This document shows positions 25,022 through 34,290 of a stretch of DNA of 59,921 bases, in pieces. Both the position numbers and the translations under genes were made by a program. How positions within the stretch are numbered: position 1 is the first letter of the stretch; every line of letters starts with the position of its first letter. The notes beneath the pieces were generated by a model. That model had not been told where the DNA came from and did not search any database. It saw nothing but the letters and a program-made list of their open reading frames with translations. Origin of the DNA: Flavobacterium gelidicaeli (GTDB lineage Bacteria > Bacteroidota > Bacteroidia > Flavobacteriales > Flavobacteriaceae); NCBI RefSeq assembly GCF_013294005.1, contig NZ_JABSNK010000017.1:1-59921 (forward strand), given 5' to 3'.

Positions 25022-25928
25022 AATTGTAAAAAGAGATTGTTTTTCCGTCAGTTTTATAGCTTAATTTAAGCGGAATTGTTACGGATTCTAAAGCAATTTT
25101 TTGATTTGAATGCGTAAAACTTCCAGTGAATAATTTAGAAGTATCTACATCATCAACTTTTATTTTAATATCGTATTGTCGTTCGAGTTCAGCAATTACT
25201 TGACTTAATGGAATGCGATCAAAACTAGATTCTTTCTCCATCCAAGAAGGATTTTGAGACTCAAAGTTGGCTACAGATGCTATTTGCTTATTAACCACTC
25301 TAAAAGTTTTCCCAGGAGGTAGTTTGATGGTTTGATTATTATAAGTAACGCTTACTAAACCTTCATAGCAACTTACTTCATAATAATTGTCTCGTTGCTT
25401 TACATTAAAATGTGTTCCTAGTACTTTTACAACTCCATCAGTGGTATTTACACTAAAAGTTTTTCCTTTTTGTACTTGAAAATACGCTTCACCTAGTAGT
25501 GTTAAAGTACGATATTCATCCCATTTGCTTTTATTAAAAGTAATTTTTGAATTTGCATTTAATAGCACTTGTGAATTATCAGGTAAATTAAAGGTTTGCG
25601 TTTGTGCTATATGTGTTTCAAATGTTTGCGTAGTATTATTAAACAAGAAATAAGCCGAAGTAAGTAGTACAACTACAGCGGCAGCTACTTTATAAAACTT
25701 ACTAAAATTTAAATGTCTTACTTTAGTTTTACTTTTATTTTTAGACGAATTTTTTGCTCTAAAAGCTTCAAGTGCGACTTCAGCATCAATTGAAGGTGCT
25801 TGCATTTGAGCAGTATAATGTGCAATTTTTTCTAGTGTTTCAAAACCTTCTGACTTTTTTAAATCATTGATTTCTTCACTAGAAAGTTCGTTATTTAACC
25901 ATTTTAATATTTCTTTTTCGTCTTTCAT
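25011..25928 (-). CDS. FecR-family anti-sigma factor
   Basis: 305 residues. Short cytoplasmic N-terminus (EKEILKWLNNELSSEEINDL), one membrane segment (KVAAAVVVLLTSAYFLF, about 80-97), then the periplasmic FecR domain (FNLPDNSQVLLNANSKITF; LLGEAYFQVQKGKTFSVNTT) and a C-terminal STN-like part (IAELERQYDIKIKVDD). It holds the sigma factor of the next gene until the receptor senses ligand. Confidence 0.95.
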   Translation of the reverse strand: MKDEKEILKWLNNELSSEEINDLKKSEGFETLEKIAHYTAQMQAPSIDAEVALEAFRAKNSSKNKSKTKVRHLNFSKFYKVAAAVVVLLTSAYFLFNNTTQTFETHIAQTQTFNLPDNSQVLLNANSKITFNKSKWDEYRTLTLLGEAYFQVQKGKTFSVNTTDGVVKVLGTHFNVKQRDNYYEVSCYEGLVSVTYNNQTIKLPPGKTFRVVNKQIASVANFESQNPSWMEKESSFDRIPLSQVIAELERQYDIKIKVDDVDTSKLFTGSFTHSNQKIALESVTIPLKLSYKTDGKTISFYNYGL

Positions 25929-25989
25929 TTTCTTGCATTATATATATAAGACAACTTAAAATTAAATTACCCTACTTGCTATCAATTAT

Positions 25990-26505
25990 TTAGATATTTT
26001 CTATTTGCTCTTTTATGATCTTAAGTGCAGCTGACATTCTTTTTTCGACTGCTTTTTGTGAAATATCGAGTAGCTCGGCTATTTCACGGTATTTTTTTCC
26101 ATCTATGCGATTCATTAAAAAAACTTCTCTTTGCGCATCACTTAGTGAGGCAATGGCGTTTTGAAGTTTGATTTTAAATTCTTCTTCTTCTAATAAATAT
26201 TCAGGATTTTGATTTGTTATGTCATGATTAGGTGTTTCTTTGGCGTAAGCCATAACTACTTTATGATGCTTAATAGTGTTTAGAAAAAGATTATTTACAG
26301 TGGTAAGCAAATAGGTTTTTACTTTATCAAAATCGATGGTTGCACAATGTTCCCATATTTTTGTAAATGCATCTTGAACTAAATCTAAAGCATTGTCTTT
26401 GTCTCCACATTTGTAAAAAGCAAAGTTAGTAGCTGACTGTACTTGCTTTAAATAAAAGTCGTTAAAGTGTTTTTCGTCGCAAAGAGATTTATTTTGGTCG
26501 CTCAT
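25990..26505 (-). CDS. ECF RNA polymerase sigma factor
   Basis: 171 residues. Sigma region 2 (NALDLVQDAFTKIWEHC; KTYLLTTVNNLFLNTIKHHK) and region 4 (LSDAQREVFLMNRIDGKKYREIAELLDISQKAVEKRMSAAL, in two parts). It is first of a sigma/FecR/TonB-receptor operon, 61 bases before the anti-sigma gene. Likely targets are its own operon and possibly the divergent exported genes at 26797-29316. Confidence 0.95.
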   Translation of the reverse strand: MSDQNKSLCDEKHFNDFYLKQVQSATNFAFYKCGDKDNALDLVQDAFTKIWEHCATIDFDKVKTYLLTTVNNLFLNTIKHHKVVMAYAKETPNHDITNQNPEYLLEEEEFKIKLQNAIASLSDAQREVFLMNRIDGKKYREIAELLDISQKAVEKRMSAALKIIKEQIENI

Positions 26506-26796
26506 AAAGGATACATTCTATTATAGTTTGTAAAAGTATAGTATTTATTTAGAATAGTACGTGGGGATGCTTTTTAGAATAAAAAAGGAAAAATTGATGT
26601 ATAAAAATAATTAGCTGTTATTTTGCTAAACTATAGTAAGTAGCTTTGATTATTAGGACGGTTAGGGTTTTAAAAATTTAGATTAAAAAAAATAATGTTT
26701 TTTTAAAATTGCGGGTAGGGTAAAAATAAGTTTGATTGTCTTACTTACAGAACGGCGTAATAAAGCCTGTAAAAATTAAAAATTAAATATAAAATT
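26506..26796. promoter_or_regulatory. Divergent intergenic region, sigma operon and exported-protein genes
   Basis: 291 bases between the ECF sigma gene (leftward) and the lipoprotein gene (rightward). It should carry both promoters. AGAACGGCGTAATAAAGCCTG near 26750 is the only GC-rich stretch and could be an ECF promoter element; this is a guess. Confidence 0.35.
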
Positions 26797-27840
26797 ATGA
26801 AAAGAGTACAACAAATTACAGCAATGACTATGATTGCATTATTAGGATTAACTTCTTGTCAAAGTGAAATTGATGAAGTAAATGGAGATAACCCAAATAC
26901 AAATAATGCAAATTCTTCTGCTACAACAAACTTTAAACGTACCGCAATGTTTGATGGTTCTGTAGATGATTTTATTGATGGTAATTCTTGTTCAGCAATT
27001 ATGTTTCCTGCTAAAGCAATTGTAAACGGAACTACTGTTACGCTTTTTAGTGAATTAGATTACCAACAAGTGATTACTATATTGGGACAATTTAATAATG
27101 ACCAAGATTCAGTAGTACTACAATTTCCTTTAACTGTTAAAACAAGCAATTATACTGAGGTTACAGTAAATAACCAAACAGAATATAATGCTATCTTAGA
27201 TGCTTGTTCATCCGCAGAAGCTTCAGGTGAAGATGCTATTTCATCTGTTGCTATTGATTTTCCTATTACAATATTAACGTATGATGTTAGTTTTCAACAA
27301 ACGGGAAGTGTCGTTATAACATCCAAACAAGAACTATATGCGTATATGACTAATATTAGTAGTACTGAATTGTATGCAGTAAAATATCCAATGTCAGTTA
27401 CGCTTACTGATGGTACAAAAACTACTGTTGCAAGTGATGCTGAATTTAAAGCGACTCTTGAAGCTTCATTAAAAACAGAAGCAACAATGACTGCAGCTGC
27501 AAATAATGTAAAGGAAGTAGAATCAGTTTTAGTAAACGGAATGTTTAAAGTTGAGTCTTATGTAAACGCAGGAGTTGAAACAACTACTAATTACAAAGAT
27601 TTTACAGTAGATTTTGCTAACGATAAATCTATTAAAGTGATAAGTACATTAAATACTGTGGCAACAGGTACGTATGAAGTAAGCTCGCAATTAGAAGTGC
27701 TTTTAAAACTTAATTTTACAGGAAATACATCATTAAATTTATTAAATAATGACTATAAAGTAACAAGTTTTAATAATGGTTCAATCATTTTACAGAGTTC
27801 TACAAATGCAGCAATAGTGCTAGTGTTGAAACAAATATAA
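26797..27840 (+). CDS. Lipoprotein with four internal repeats
   Basis: 347 residues with a lipoprotein signal (IALLGLTSC, Cys21). Four units of about 60-70 residues each start with aromatic-Pro-hydrophobic and end with a helix: MFPAKAIVNGTTVTLFSE, QFPLTVKTSNYTEVTVNNQ, DFPITILTYDVSFQQTG and KYPMSVTLTDGTKTTVAS. A last domain of about 100 residues follows (MFKVESYVNAGVETTTNY). It is a surface or periplasmic protein of unknown function, first of three co-directed genes for exported proteins. Confidence 0.8.
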   Translation: MKRVQQITAMTMIALLGLTSCQSEIDEVNGDNPNTNNANSSATTNFKRTAMFDGSVDDFIDGNSCSAIMFPAKAIVNGTTVTLFSELDYQQVITILGQFNNDQDSVVLQFPLTVKTSNYTEVTVNNQTEYNAILDACSSAEASGEDAISSVAIDFPITILTYDVSFQQTGSVVITSKQELYAYMTNISSTELYAVKYPMSVTLTDGTKTTVASDAEFKATLEASLKTEATMTAAANNVKEVESVLVNGMFKVESYVNAGVETTTNYKDFTVDFANDKSIKVISTLNTVATGTYEVSSQLEVLLKLNFTGNTSLNLLNNDYKVTSFNNGSIILQSSTNAAIVLVLKQI

Positions 27841-27919
27841 TAAAATATTTTTTAGAACAGTCGGCTTTATTGACGACTGTTTTAAAATAGAATGCCAAAT
27901 GGTTTTAAAAAAAAAGTAA

Positions 27920-28705
27920 ATGAAAAAAGTAATTGCCTTATTGTTTGTAGTTTTAATCACATTAATTTCATGTGCTAAAGAAGATGATAATAGTCCTCTT
28001 GATTCGCCCGTTGCTGACGCAGCTGTTGTTTCAAATAATAAAAAAGGAACTGGAACATCCTCAAGAGACCTACTCTCTGATGTGAAATTTAAAAGTATGG
28101 TTATTGAGCTAGTATATGTAAAAGGATTTGAACCATCAGCGACAGCAATAAATACTTTTGTTTCGTTTATTGAAGCAAGAACTTTTAAGCCAGGTGGTAT
28201 TACAGTTCTAAAAAGAGAAATTGCATCCTCAGGAAAAGCAACATTTACTAATGATGAAATCACTGCTATTGAAGATGCCAACCGAACAAAATACAATACC
28301 GTAGATCAAATAGCTGTTTGGGCTTTGTTTGTAGACGGCGATTCAGCTAGTAATGAGGGGAATAGTGTTGTATTAGGAACTGCTTATAGAAATACTTCTT
28401 TTGTGATTTATGAAAACACAATAAAAAAAATTAGTGGTAACTCTTTTTCATCAAAGAGAAGTTTGTTAGAAGCTACAGTTATTGAACATGAATTTAGTCA
28501 TATTCTTGGTTTAACTAATTTAGGAGCGTCATTACAAAGTAATCATGAGAATACTGAGCATGCTAAGCATTGTAATGTTACAAATTGCTTGATGTATTAT
28601 TTAGCTGAAACGCAAGGAGGAATTGGCAACATGATTTCTGGCGGGTCAGTACCTGCTCTAGATGCACAATGCTTAGCTGATTTAAAAGCTAACGGAGGAC
28701 GATAG
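27920..28705 (+). CDS. Archaemetzincin-like lipoprotein metalloprotease
   Basis: 261 residues with a lipoprotein signal (VVLITLISC, Cys18). The zinc site is HEFSHILGLTNLG, followed by HCNVTNCLMYY, that is HExxHxxG... then C-x4-C-x-M, the arrangement of the archaemetzincin group, whose Met supports the zinc site. The spacing between HExxHxxG and the cysteines is longer than in typical members. It is probably a surface-anchored peptidase. Gene order suggests co-expression with the lipoprotein upstream and the barrel protein downstream. Confidence 0.8.
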   Translation: MKKVIALLFVVLITLISCAKEDDNSPLDSPVADAAVVSNNKKGTGTSSRDLLSDVKFKSMVIELVYVKGFEPSATAINTFVSFIEARTFKPGGITVLKREIASSGKATFTNDEITAIEDANRTKYNTVDQIAVWALFVDGDSASNEGNSVVLGTAYRNTSFVIYENTIKKISGNSFSSKRSLLEATVIEHEFSHILGLTNLGASLQSNHENTEHAKHCNVTNCLMYYLAETQGGIGNMISGGSVPALDAQCLADLKANGGR

Positions 28706-28737
28706 TAAATTTTATATTTTAAAAATAGCAATAAAAG

Positions 28738-29316
28738 ATGAGAACAAGATTTTTAATACTAGTATTATTTTTAGGAATTATTACTAAAATTACTGCACAA
28801 GATAAAACTCGTAAGTCTAATGCAGGTATAAAAGGAGGTTATAATTTAGCAGCGGTTAGTTTTGATGGTGATACTAAAACTGGACAGCGACATGGGTTTC
28901 ATTTGGGGATTTACGGAGAGTCTTTTATAAGTAATAGTGTTGCAATACAGCCTGAACTGTTGTATTCTCAGCAAGGTTATGAAATTAAAAATGGCAATAA
29001 TACGTTTACACAAAAATTAAATTATATCAACCTACCAGTTATGCTTAAACTGTATCCTGCACAAAATTTCTTTTTAGAAGCAGGTCCACAAGTAGGATTT
29101 GCAATAACACACAAAGAACAATATGAAGGTTTGCTTAGTACCACTCAGGAATATGAACCAAATAGTTTTGATTGGGGAGTGAATTTTGGGACAGGCATAA
29201 AAACAGATTCAGGAATTACTTTTGGAGTTCGTTACCACCTAGGATTAGGCGATTTATATGATGATAATAAAGCGCAAAATAGCGTTTGGCAATTTTCATT
29301 AGGATTTGATTTATAG
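28738..29316 (+). CDS. Small outer membrane beta-barrel protein (PorT-like)
   Basis: 192 residues. Signal peptide (MRTRFLILVLFLGIITKITAQ), then alternating strands typical of an eight-stranded barrel: AGIKGGYNLAAVSFDG, AIQPELLYSQQGYEI, FFLEAGPQVGFAI, GVNFGTGIKTDSGITFGVRY, and a C-terminal FSLGFDL. Function unknown; it follows the metzincin gene by 32 bases. Confidence 0.85.
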   Translation: MRTRFLILVLFLGIITKITAQDKTRKSNAGIKGGYNLAAVSFDGDTKTGQRHGFHLGIYGESFISNSVAIQPELLYSQQGYEIKNGNNTFTQKLNYINLPVMLKLYPAQNFFLEAGPQVGFAITHKEQYEGLLSTTQEYEPNSFDWGVNFGTGIKTDSGITFGVRYHLGLGDLYDDNKAQNSVWQFSLGFDL

Positions 29317-29376
29317 GTTTTGTTATTTATAACGGTAAATTGTAATTTTCAAAATCTTTAAACCCTCAAAATTCTG

Positions 29377-29384
29377 TATATTTG
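29377..29384 (+). promoter_or_regulatory. Promoter -7 box of the class V PLP enzyme gene
   Basis: TATATTTG matches the Bacteroidetes TAnnTTTG box, 20 bases before the ATG at 29404. No good TTTG is found at the usual -33 distance. Confidence 0.5.
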
Positions 29385-29403
29385 GAGCAAAATAAGGAAC
29401 CAC

Positions 29404-30894
29404 ATGATTGCAACAAAAAAATCAACAACATTAGAACACTATTTTCAACAATTTAGAGACAACATCATAGGTATTAATCAAGAATTTGTTTCTCCTTATG
29501 GGAAGCAAAAAATCATCTATACTGATTGGACTGCTAGTGGTCGTTTGTACCGACCAATTGAAGAGAAGTTGATGAATGAATTTGGTCCTTTTGTAGCTAA
29601 TACGCATACCGAAACCACTATTTCAGGAACGGCAATGACTAAAGCTTACCATAAAGCGCGTCATATTATAAAAGACCATGTTCGTGCTGATGAAAATGAT
29701 GTTTTAATCACTGATGGAACCGGAATGACAGGTGTGGTAAATAAATTTCAACGTATTTTAGGATTGAGAGTTCCTGAGAATTTGAAAGACTTTATTACCA
29801 TTCCAGCCGATAAAAAACCAATCGTTTTTATTTCGCACATGGAACACCATTCTAATCAAACAACATGGTTAGAGACTATTGCAGATGTGGTGGTAATTCC
29901 GTCTAATGAAGACGGATTATTTTGCATGAAAAATTTTAAAATTTTATTAGATCAATATAAAGATAGAAGCTTTAAGATTGCCTCGCTAACTGCTGGATCA
30001 AATGTTACAGGAATTAGAACGCCATACCATGACGTAGCTAAGGTAATGCATGAAAATAACGGACTTTGTTTTGTAGATTTTGCTTGCTCTGGACCTTATG
30101 TTACTATTGATATGCACCCTGCTAATGATCCCGAAAGTTATTTAGATGCGATTTTCTTTTCTCCCCACAAATTTTTAGGCGGACCTGGAACTCCTGGAGT
30201 TTTAGTTTTTAATAAAAAATTATACCAAAATTTAGTTCCTGACAATCCTGGTGGAGGAACTGTTTCTTGGACAAATCCTTGGGGGAAACACAAATTTATC
30301 GATAATATCGAAGATAGAGAAGATGGTGGAACACCTGGTTTTTTACAGGTAATTAAAACCGCTCTCGCTATTCAATTAAAAGAAAAAATGGGTGTGGATA
30401 ACATGTTAGAAAGAGAACATGAACTGGTAGATTCTATTTTTGAATCACTGGAGTTAGTTCCTAATATCAAAATTCTAGCAGCACAGCAAAAAGATAGGCT
30501 AGGAGTAATATCATTTTACGTTGATGATTTGCATTTTAATCTAGGAGTGAAGTTATTGAATGATAAATTCGGAATTCAAACTCGTGGTGGTTGTAGTTGC
30601 GCTGGAACTTATGGACACTTTTTATTGCATGTAGATCAAGAAACATCTAATCAATTAATTGATGAAATCACACTTGGGGATTTAATTAGAAAACCAGGAT
30701 GGATTAGAATGTCTATTCATCCAACAACAACAAATACCGAAATAGAATTTGTTTGTAACAGCATTAAATCATTGGCTGAAAACCATAAAATTTGGGCTTT
30801 AGATTATGAATACAATAAAAATACTAATGAATTTATCCACCAGAAGGCTAAAAATTTAGAAGACAGCTTAGTGGATAAATGGTTTTCTATATAA
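29404..30894 (+). CDS. Class V aminotransferase / cysteine desulfurase-like PLP enzyme
   Basis: 496 residues. N-terminal YTDWTASGRLYRPIE, phosphate-binding TDGTGMTGVVNKF, HMEHHSNQTTWLE (His stacking on PLP), DFACSGPYVTIDMHP (Asp), and the Schiff-base lysine in FFSPHKFLGGPGTPGVL. A conserved Cys region TRGGCSCAGTYG lies near residue 400 where cysteine desulfurases have their active Cys loop. It is about 90 residues longer than IscS/SufS, and no iron-sulfur genes are next to it, so the substrate is open. Confidence 0.88.
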   Translation: MIATKKSTTLEHYFQQFRDNIIGINQEFVSPYGKQKIIYTDWTASGRLYRPIEEKLMNEFGPFVANTHTETTISGTAMTKAYHKARHIIKDHVRADENDVLITDGTGMTGVVNKFQRILGLRVPENLKDFITIPADKKPIVFISHMEHHSNQTTWLETIADVVVIPSNEDGLFCMKNFKILLDQYKDRSFKIASLTAGSNVTGIRTPYHDVAKVMHENNGLCFVDFACSGPYVTIDMHPANDPESYLDAIFFSPHKFLGGPGTPGVLVFNKKLYQNLVPDNPGGGTVSWTNPWGKHKFIDNIEDREDGGTPGFLQVIKTALAIQLKEKMGVDNMLEREHELVDSIFESLELVPNIKILAAQQKDRLGVISFYVDDLHFNLGVKLLNDKFGIQTRGGCSCAGTYGHFLLHVDQETSNQLIDEITLGDLIRKPGWIRMSIHPTTTNTEIEFVCNSIKSLAENHKIWALDYEYNKNTNEFIHQKAKNLEDSLVDKWFSI

Positions 30895-30896
30895 TT

Positions 30897-30941
30897 TTTT
30901 CTCAGCTTAGTTTTTATCGAAAAAGAATTAAGCTGAGAAAA
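30897..30941. terminator. Bidirectional Rho-independent terminator
   Basis: A 13-bp stem, TTTTCTCAGCTTA (30897-30909) with TAAGCTGAGAAAA (30929-30941), between two converging genes. Confidence 0.85.
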
Positions 30942-30968
30942 TTATTTAAAAATTGGCGTCTTATTTTT

Positions 30969-32534
30969 TTAAGAACTACAAGACAACATAGAGCTTCCTA
31001 TTTTCTCTCTCGCCCAATCAGGTCTTTTAGCAAACCATTTTTGAGCAGATTCTTGCTCATCGTACGGTTTTTTTAGCAAAATATGTAATTCTTCAATCAA
31101 GGAATAATCTTCATTTTCAGCAGCTTCTATGGCTAATTGTGCCATATAATTTCGTAAAACATATTTAGGATTTACTTTATCCATGGCTAGTTTTCTTTTT
31201 TGATCGGTTGCTGTTTCTATTTGTAAACGCGTACTATATTGTGTGAACCAATACAACCAAATCGCTTTTGTTTGCTCACTTACTTTTTCGGGATTATAAA
31301 ATGATTCGGCAATAGTTGCAAAAGCAATTTCTTCGGAGTCGGATTTTTTAATTTCACTTAATTTCCTAAAGAAAATAGTCATGTCAGTTTCATGCAAGAG
31401 TAAATTTTGCGAAAGCAGCCCTAGCAATTCGGTATCTGTTTCTGTTGGAATTGCTAATCCTAGTTTATCACGCATCATACTTGTGTAATCTTCCTCATAA
31501 AGTTCTTGAAAACTGTGTAGAATGGTTTCTAATGGCGCTGCTTCTTCAATTAAAGGAAATAAGGCATTTGCTAATTGGTATAAATTCCACAATGCAATTT
31601 GTGGTTGGTTTCCAAAGCGGTACCTTCTGTTTTCACGATCAGTAGTATTAGGAGTCCAATCAGGATTATAATCTTCTAGCCAACCGTAGGGTCCGTAATC
31701 AATAGTCAACCCAAGGATCGACATGTTATCAGTATTCATTACACCATGCACAAAACCCACACGCTGCCAATGTACAATCTTGGCACGTGTTTTATTGGCA
31801 ACAGCCTTAAAAAAAGCAATATAATCTAGTTTTGAGTTCCCTTTAATTTCTGGGAAATGATTTTTTATAGTAAAGTTGGTAAGTGATTTTAAAATTGTCA
31901 AATCATTTTGAGAAGAAAATAATTCAAAATTCCCAAATCGAATAAATGAAGGCGCAATTCTACAAACCACAGCTCCTTTTTCATATTCGGCGTGACCGTC
32001 ATACATTACGTCACGTAAAACTTGATCGCCAGTAAGCGTTAAAGAAAGTGATCGAGTAGTGGGTACACCAAGGTGAAACATGGCTTCGCTACATAAATGT
32101 TCTCTAATTGAGGAACGCAATACCGCTAGACCATCAGCACGACGAGAATAAGGTGTCATTCCAGCGCCTTTTAATTGCAGTGTGAAATTTTTATTTTGAT
32201 ATTCAATTTCCGTTAGGATAATTGCTCTTCCGTCACCCAACTGTCCAGCCCAGTTCCCAAACTGATGTCCGGCATAACTCATAGCATAAGGACGAGTTTC
32301 CGGTAAAACCTCTTTACCGGAAAATATATTGGTGAAGTAAGGTGTTTCTGCATCAGCTTTGGTTAAACCAATGAGCTTCGCAGCATCTTTAGAGTAATGA
32401 ATTAATTGAGGGTTGAATGGTACTCTGGGATTTACATAAGAAAAACAAGCATTGTGAACTTGACGAGTAACATTAGTTTCATCAAGGTCAGCTGGTAATT
32501 CAGTACTAAATCTATTGTTTATTTTTAATTTCAT
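30969..32534 (-). CDS. selO: Protein adenylyltransferase SelO (YdiU)
   Basis: About 521 residues from ATG 32534 (MKLKINNRFSTELPAD); an ATG seven codons upstream gives an unlikely MIVIYLM prefix. It is a pseudokinase-fold enzyme that transfers AMP to proteins. Seen: YAGHQFGNWAGQLGDGRAI (signature), QLKGAGMTPYSRRADGLAVLRSS, FVHGVMNTDNMSILGLTIDYGPYG (the equivalent of catalytic and Mg-binding D-N...D-Y-G). It ends with C-S-S, close to the usual penultimate selenocysteine/cysteine position (SMLSCSS). Confidence 0.95.
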   Translation of the reverse strand: MKLKINNRFSTELPADLDETNVTRQVHNACFSYVNPRVPFNPQLIHYSKDAAKLIGLTKADAETPYFTNIFSGKEVLPETRPYAMSYAGHQFGNWAGQLGDGRAIILTEIEYQNKNFTLQLKGAGMTPYSRRADGLAVLRSSIREHLCSEAMFHLGVPTTRSLSLTLTGDQVLRDVMYDGHAEYEKGAVVCRIAPSFIRFGNFELFSSQNDLTILKSLTNFTIKNHFPEIKGNSKLDYIAFFKAVANKTRAKIVHWQRVGFVHGVMNTDNMSILGLTIDYGPYGWLEDYNPDWTPNTTDRENRRYRFGNQPQIALWNLYQLANALFPLIEEAAPLETILHSFQELYEEDYTSMMRDKLGLAIPTETDTELLGLLSQNLLLHETDMTIFFRKLSEIKKSDSEEIAFATIAESFYNPEKVSEQTKAIWLYWFTQYSTRLQIETATDQKRKLAMDKVNPKYVLRNYMAQLAIEAAENEDYSLIEELHILLKKPYDEQESAQKWFAKRPDWAREKIGSSMLSCSS

Positions 32535-32610
32535 CATAAGGTATATTACAATCAAAATTAACGAAATTTAGCGGAAACACTAGTTAATTAAAACTAAAAT
32601 GTCCAAATAA

Positions 32611-33480
32611 TTAGCGTTTGTGCTTCCATCTTTTATGTGTCCAAAAGTAATATTCAGGTGCTTCGTAGATTTGTTTTTCTACTTCTTGGATAAATTGATG
32701 CGTAATTTCAAAATTAGGAATAGACTTAGGATCATTACTTAATGGAATAAAAGTGGCTTTATAATAGCCTCTTTTTACCTTTTCTACTTTAGCAAATAAT
32801 ATTGGAAGATCATACTTTTTAGCCAAAACTTCGGCACCTGTATGCACAGGAACTTCAATTCCCATAAAAGTATCCCAATGTGTAACACGTGTGATTTTTG
32901 GTGATTGATCACTAGCCAAACCATACATGCAAAGCACTCCCTTGCGCTGGTTATTTGAAATCAGCGGAATTGTATCTCTAGTTACCACAAGTTGGGTATT
33001 GTATTTGGAACGAATGTCTCTTACTAATTTATCAAAATATTTATTTTTGATTTTTTTATAAACTCCAATTCCCTGAAAAGCAACTTTTGTATTTAACGTC
33101 AATAACCATTCCCAGCTCGCATAATGAGACGCTAAGAGCATAATGCTTTTGCCTTTGGCTTCATATTCTTTTATTAGTTCTGGATTAGTAACAACAAAAC
33201 GCTTGCTCATTTCTTCAGGTGACATGGTCATTGTTTTTGTCATTTCTAAAAACATATCACATAAATGGTGGTAGAATTTTTTTTCAATAATTAAACGTTC
33301 TCTATCGCTTAGATTAGGTAAAGCTAGCGCTAGGTTAGCACGAACTGTTTTTTTTCTATAACCAACAATATGATAAACTAAAACATAAATAGCATCAGAC
33401 AAAGCATAAAATATAGGAAACGGAAGAATAGATACCAACCAAAGTAGAGGATAAGCTACTATATAAACTAGAAATTGCAT
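32611..33480 (-). CDS. LpxL/HtrB-family lipid A acyltransferase
   Basis: About 289 residues from ATG 33480 (MQFLVYIVAYPLLWLVSILP); an upstream ATG would add MTYLCKKNC. One N-terminal membrane helix anchors it to the inner membrane. The catalytic H-x4-E is HYASWE (LLASHYASWEWLL), followed by GVYKKIKNKYFD and LCMYGLASDQSP. It adds an acyl chain to lipid A precursors. Confidence 0.88.
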   Translation of the reverse strand: MQFLVYIVAYPLLWLVSILPFPIFYALSDAIYVLVYHIVGYRKKTVRANLALALPNLSDRERLIIEKKFYHHLCDMFLEMTKTMTMSPEEMSKRFVVTNPELIKEYEAKGKSIMLLASHYASWEWLLTLNTKVAFQGIGVYKKIKNKYFDKLVRDIRSKYNTQLVVTRDTIPLISNNQRKGVLCMYGLASDQSPKITRVTHWDTFMGIEVPVHTGAEVLAKKYDLPILFAKVEKVKRGYYKATFIPLSNDPKSIPNFEITHQFIQEVEKQIYEAPEYYFWTHKRWKHKR

Positions 33481-33592
33481 GCAGTTTTTTTTGCAAAGGT
33501 AAGTCAAAAATGGCTAGCGTTAAAAAAATATAAAGTAGTAAAGTTGGCTATTAGAGAATCACTATATTTACATTTAAATATAAAATCAATTT

Positions 33593-34231
33593 ATGAATAC
33601 CATTTTAATTATAATTATTGCAGCAAACGTTATCTTTAGTTTTAAAGGATTTGAAGACACTGCCTTTTTTAGAAAATATGAATTTCACATGGGGAGTGTG
33701 CGATCAGGAGAGCAAATTAGATTGATTTCATCCGGATTTTTACATGCTGATATTGGGCATTTGGCTTTTAATATGCTTACACTTTATTTTTTTGCTCCTG
33801 TAGTTATTGCTTACTTAGGAAGTTTATCCTTTGTTATTATATATTTGGGGAGTTTGTTATTTGGTAGTTTACTCACCATTGTTTTTCATAAAAATGATTA
33901 TAATTATCGTGCAGTTGGAGCATCTGGAGCGGTAACAGGAGTTTTATATTCGGCTATATTATTGCGACCAGATATGATGTTGGGACTGTTTTTTATTATT
34001 CCAGTTCCAGCGTATTTATTCGGAATATTATACTTGCTATATTCAATTTACGGTATGCGTGCTAAAAATGATAATATAGGACATACAGCCCATTTTGGTG
34101 GCGCTATAGGTGGCTATTTAATCACTTTAGCAACAAATCCGGGTCTAATAGCGCAACATAGTTTAATGGTTGTTTTATTGGCTATTCCAATTGTTATTCT
34201 TTTTGTTATGGCAAAGATGGGTAAGTTATGA
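33593..34231 (+). CDS. Rhomboid family intramembrane serine protease
   Basis: 212 residues, six predicted membrane segments. Catalytic Ser in GASGAVTG, catalytic His in HTAHFGGAIGGYL, and the N-terminal HADIGHLAFNMLTL (H-x-x-x-x-H-x-x-x-N) of the oxyanion region. It cleaves membrane helices of unknown partners. Confidence 0.95.
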   Translation: MNTILIIIIAANVIFSFKGFEDTAFFRKYEFHMGSVRSGEQIRLISSGFLHADIGHLAFNMLTLYFFAPVVIAYLGSLSFVIIYLGSLLFGSLLTIVFHKNDYNYRAVGASGAVTGVLYSAILLRPDMMLGLFFIIPVPAYLFGILYLLYSIYGMRAKNDNIGHTAHFGGAIGGYLITLATNPGLIAQHSLMVVLLAIPIVILFVMAKMGKL

Positions 34232-34290
34232 TGGCACGGCTTTTGAAATAATAGTTATAACAATATAAAAAACAATCAAAATAACATATT

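Noticed and set aside
27820..28296. 158-codon minus-strand frame
   Set aside because: Antisense to the archaemetzincin-like gene, with no family match and a shadow-type composition.
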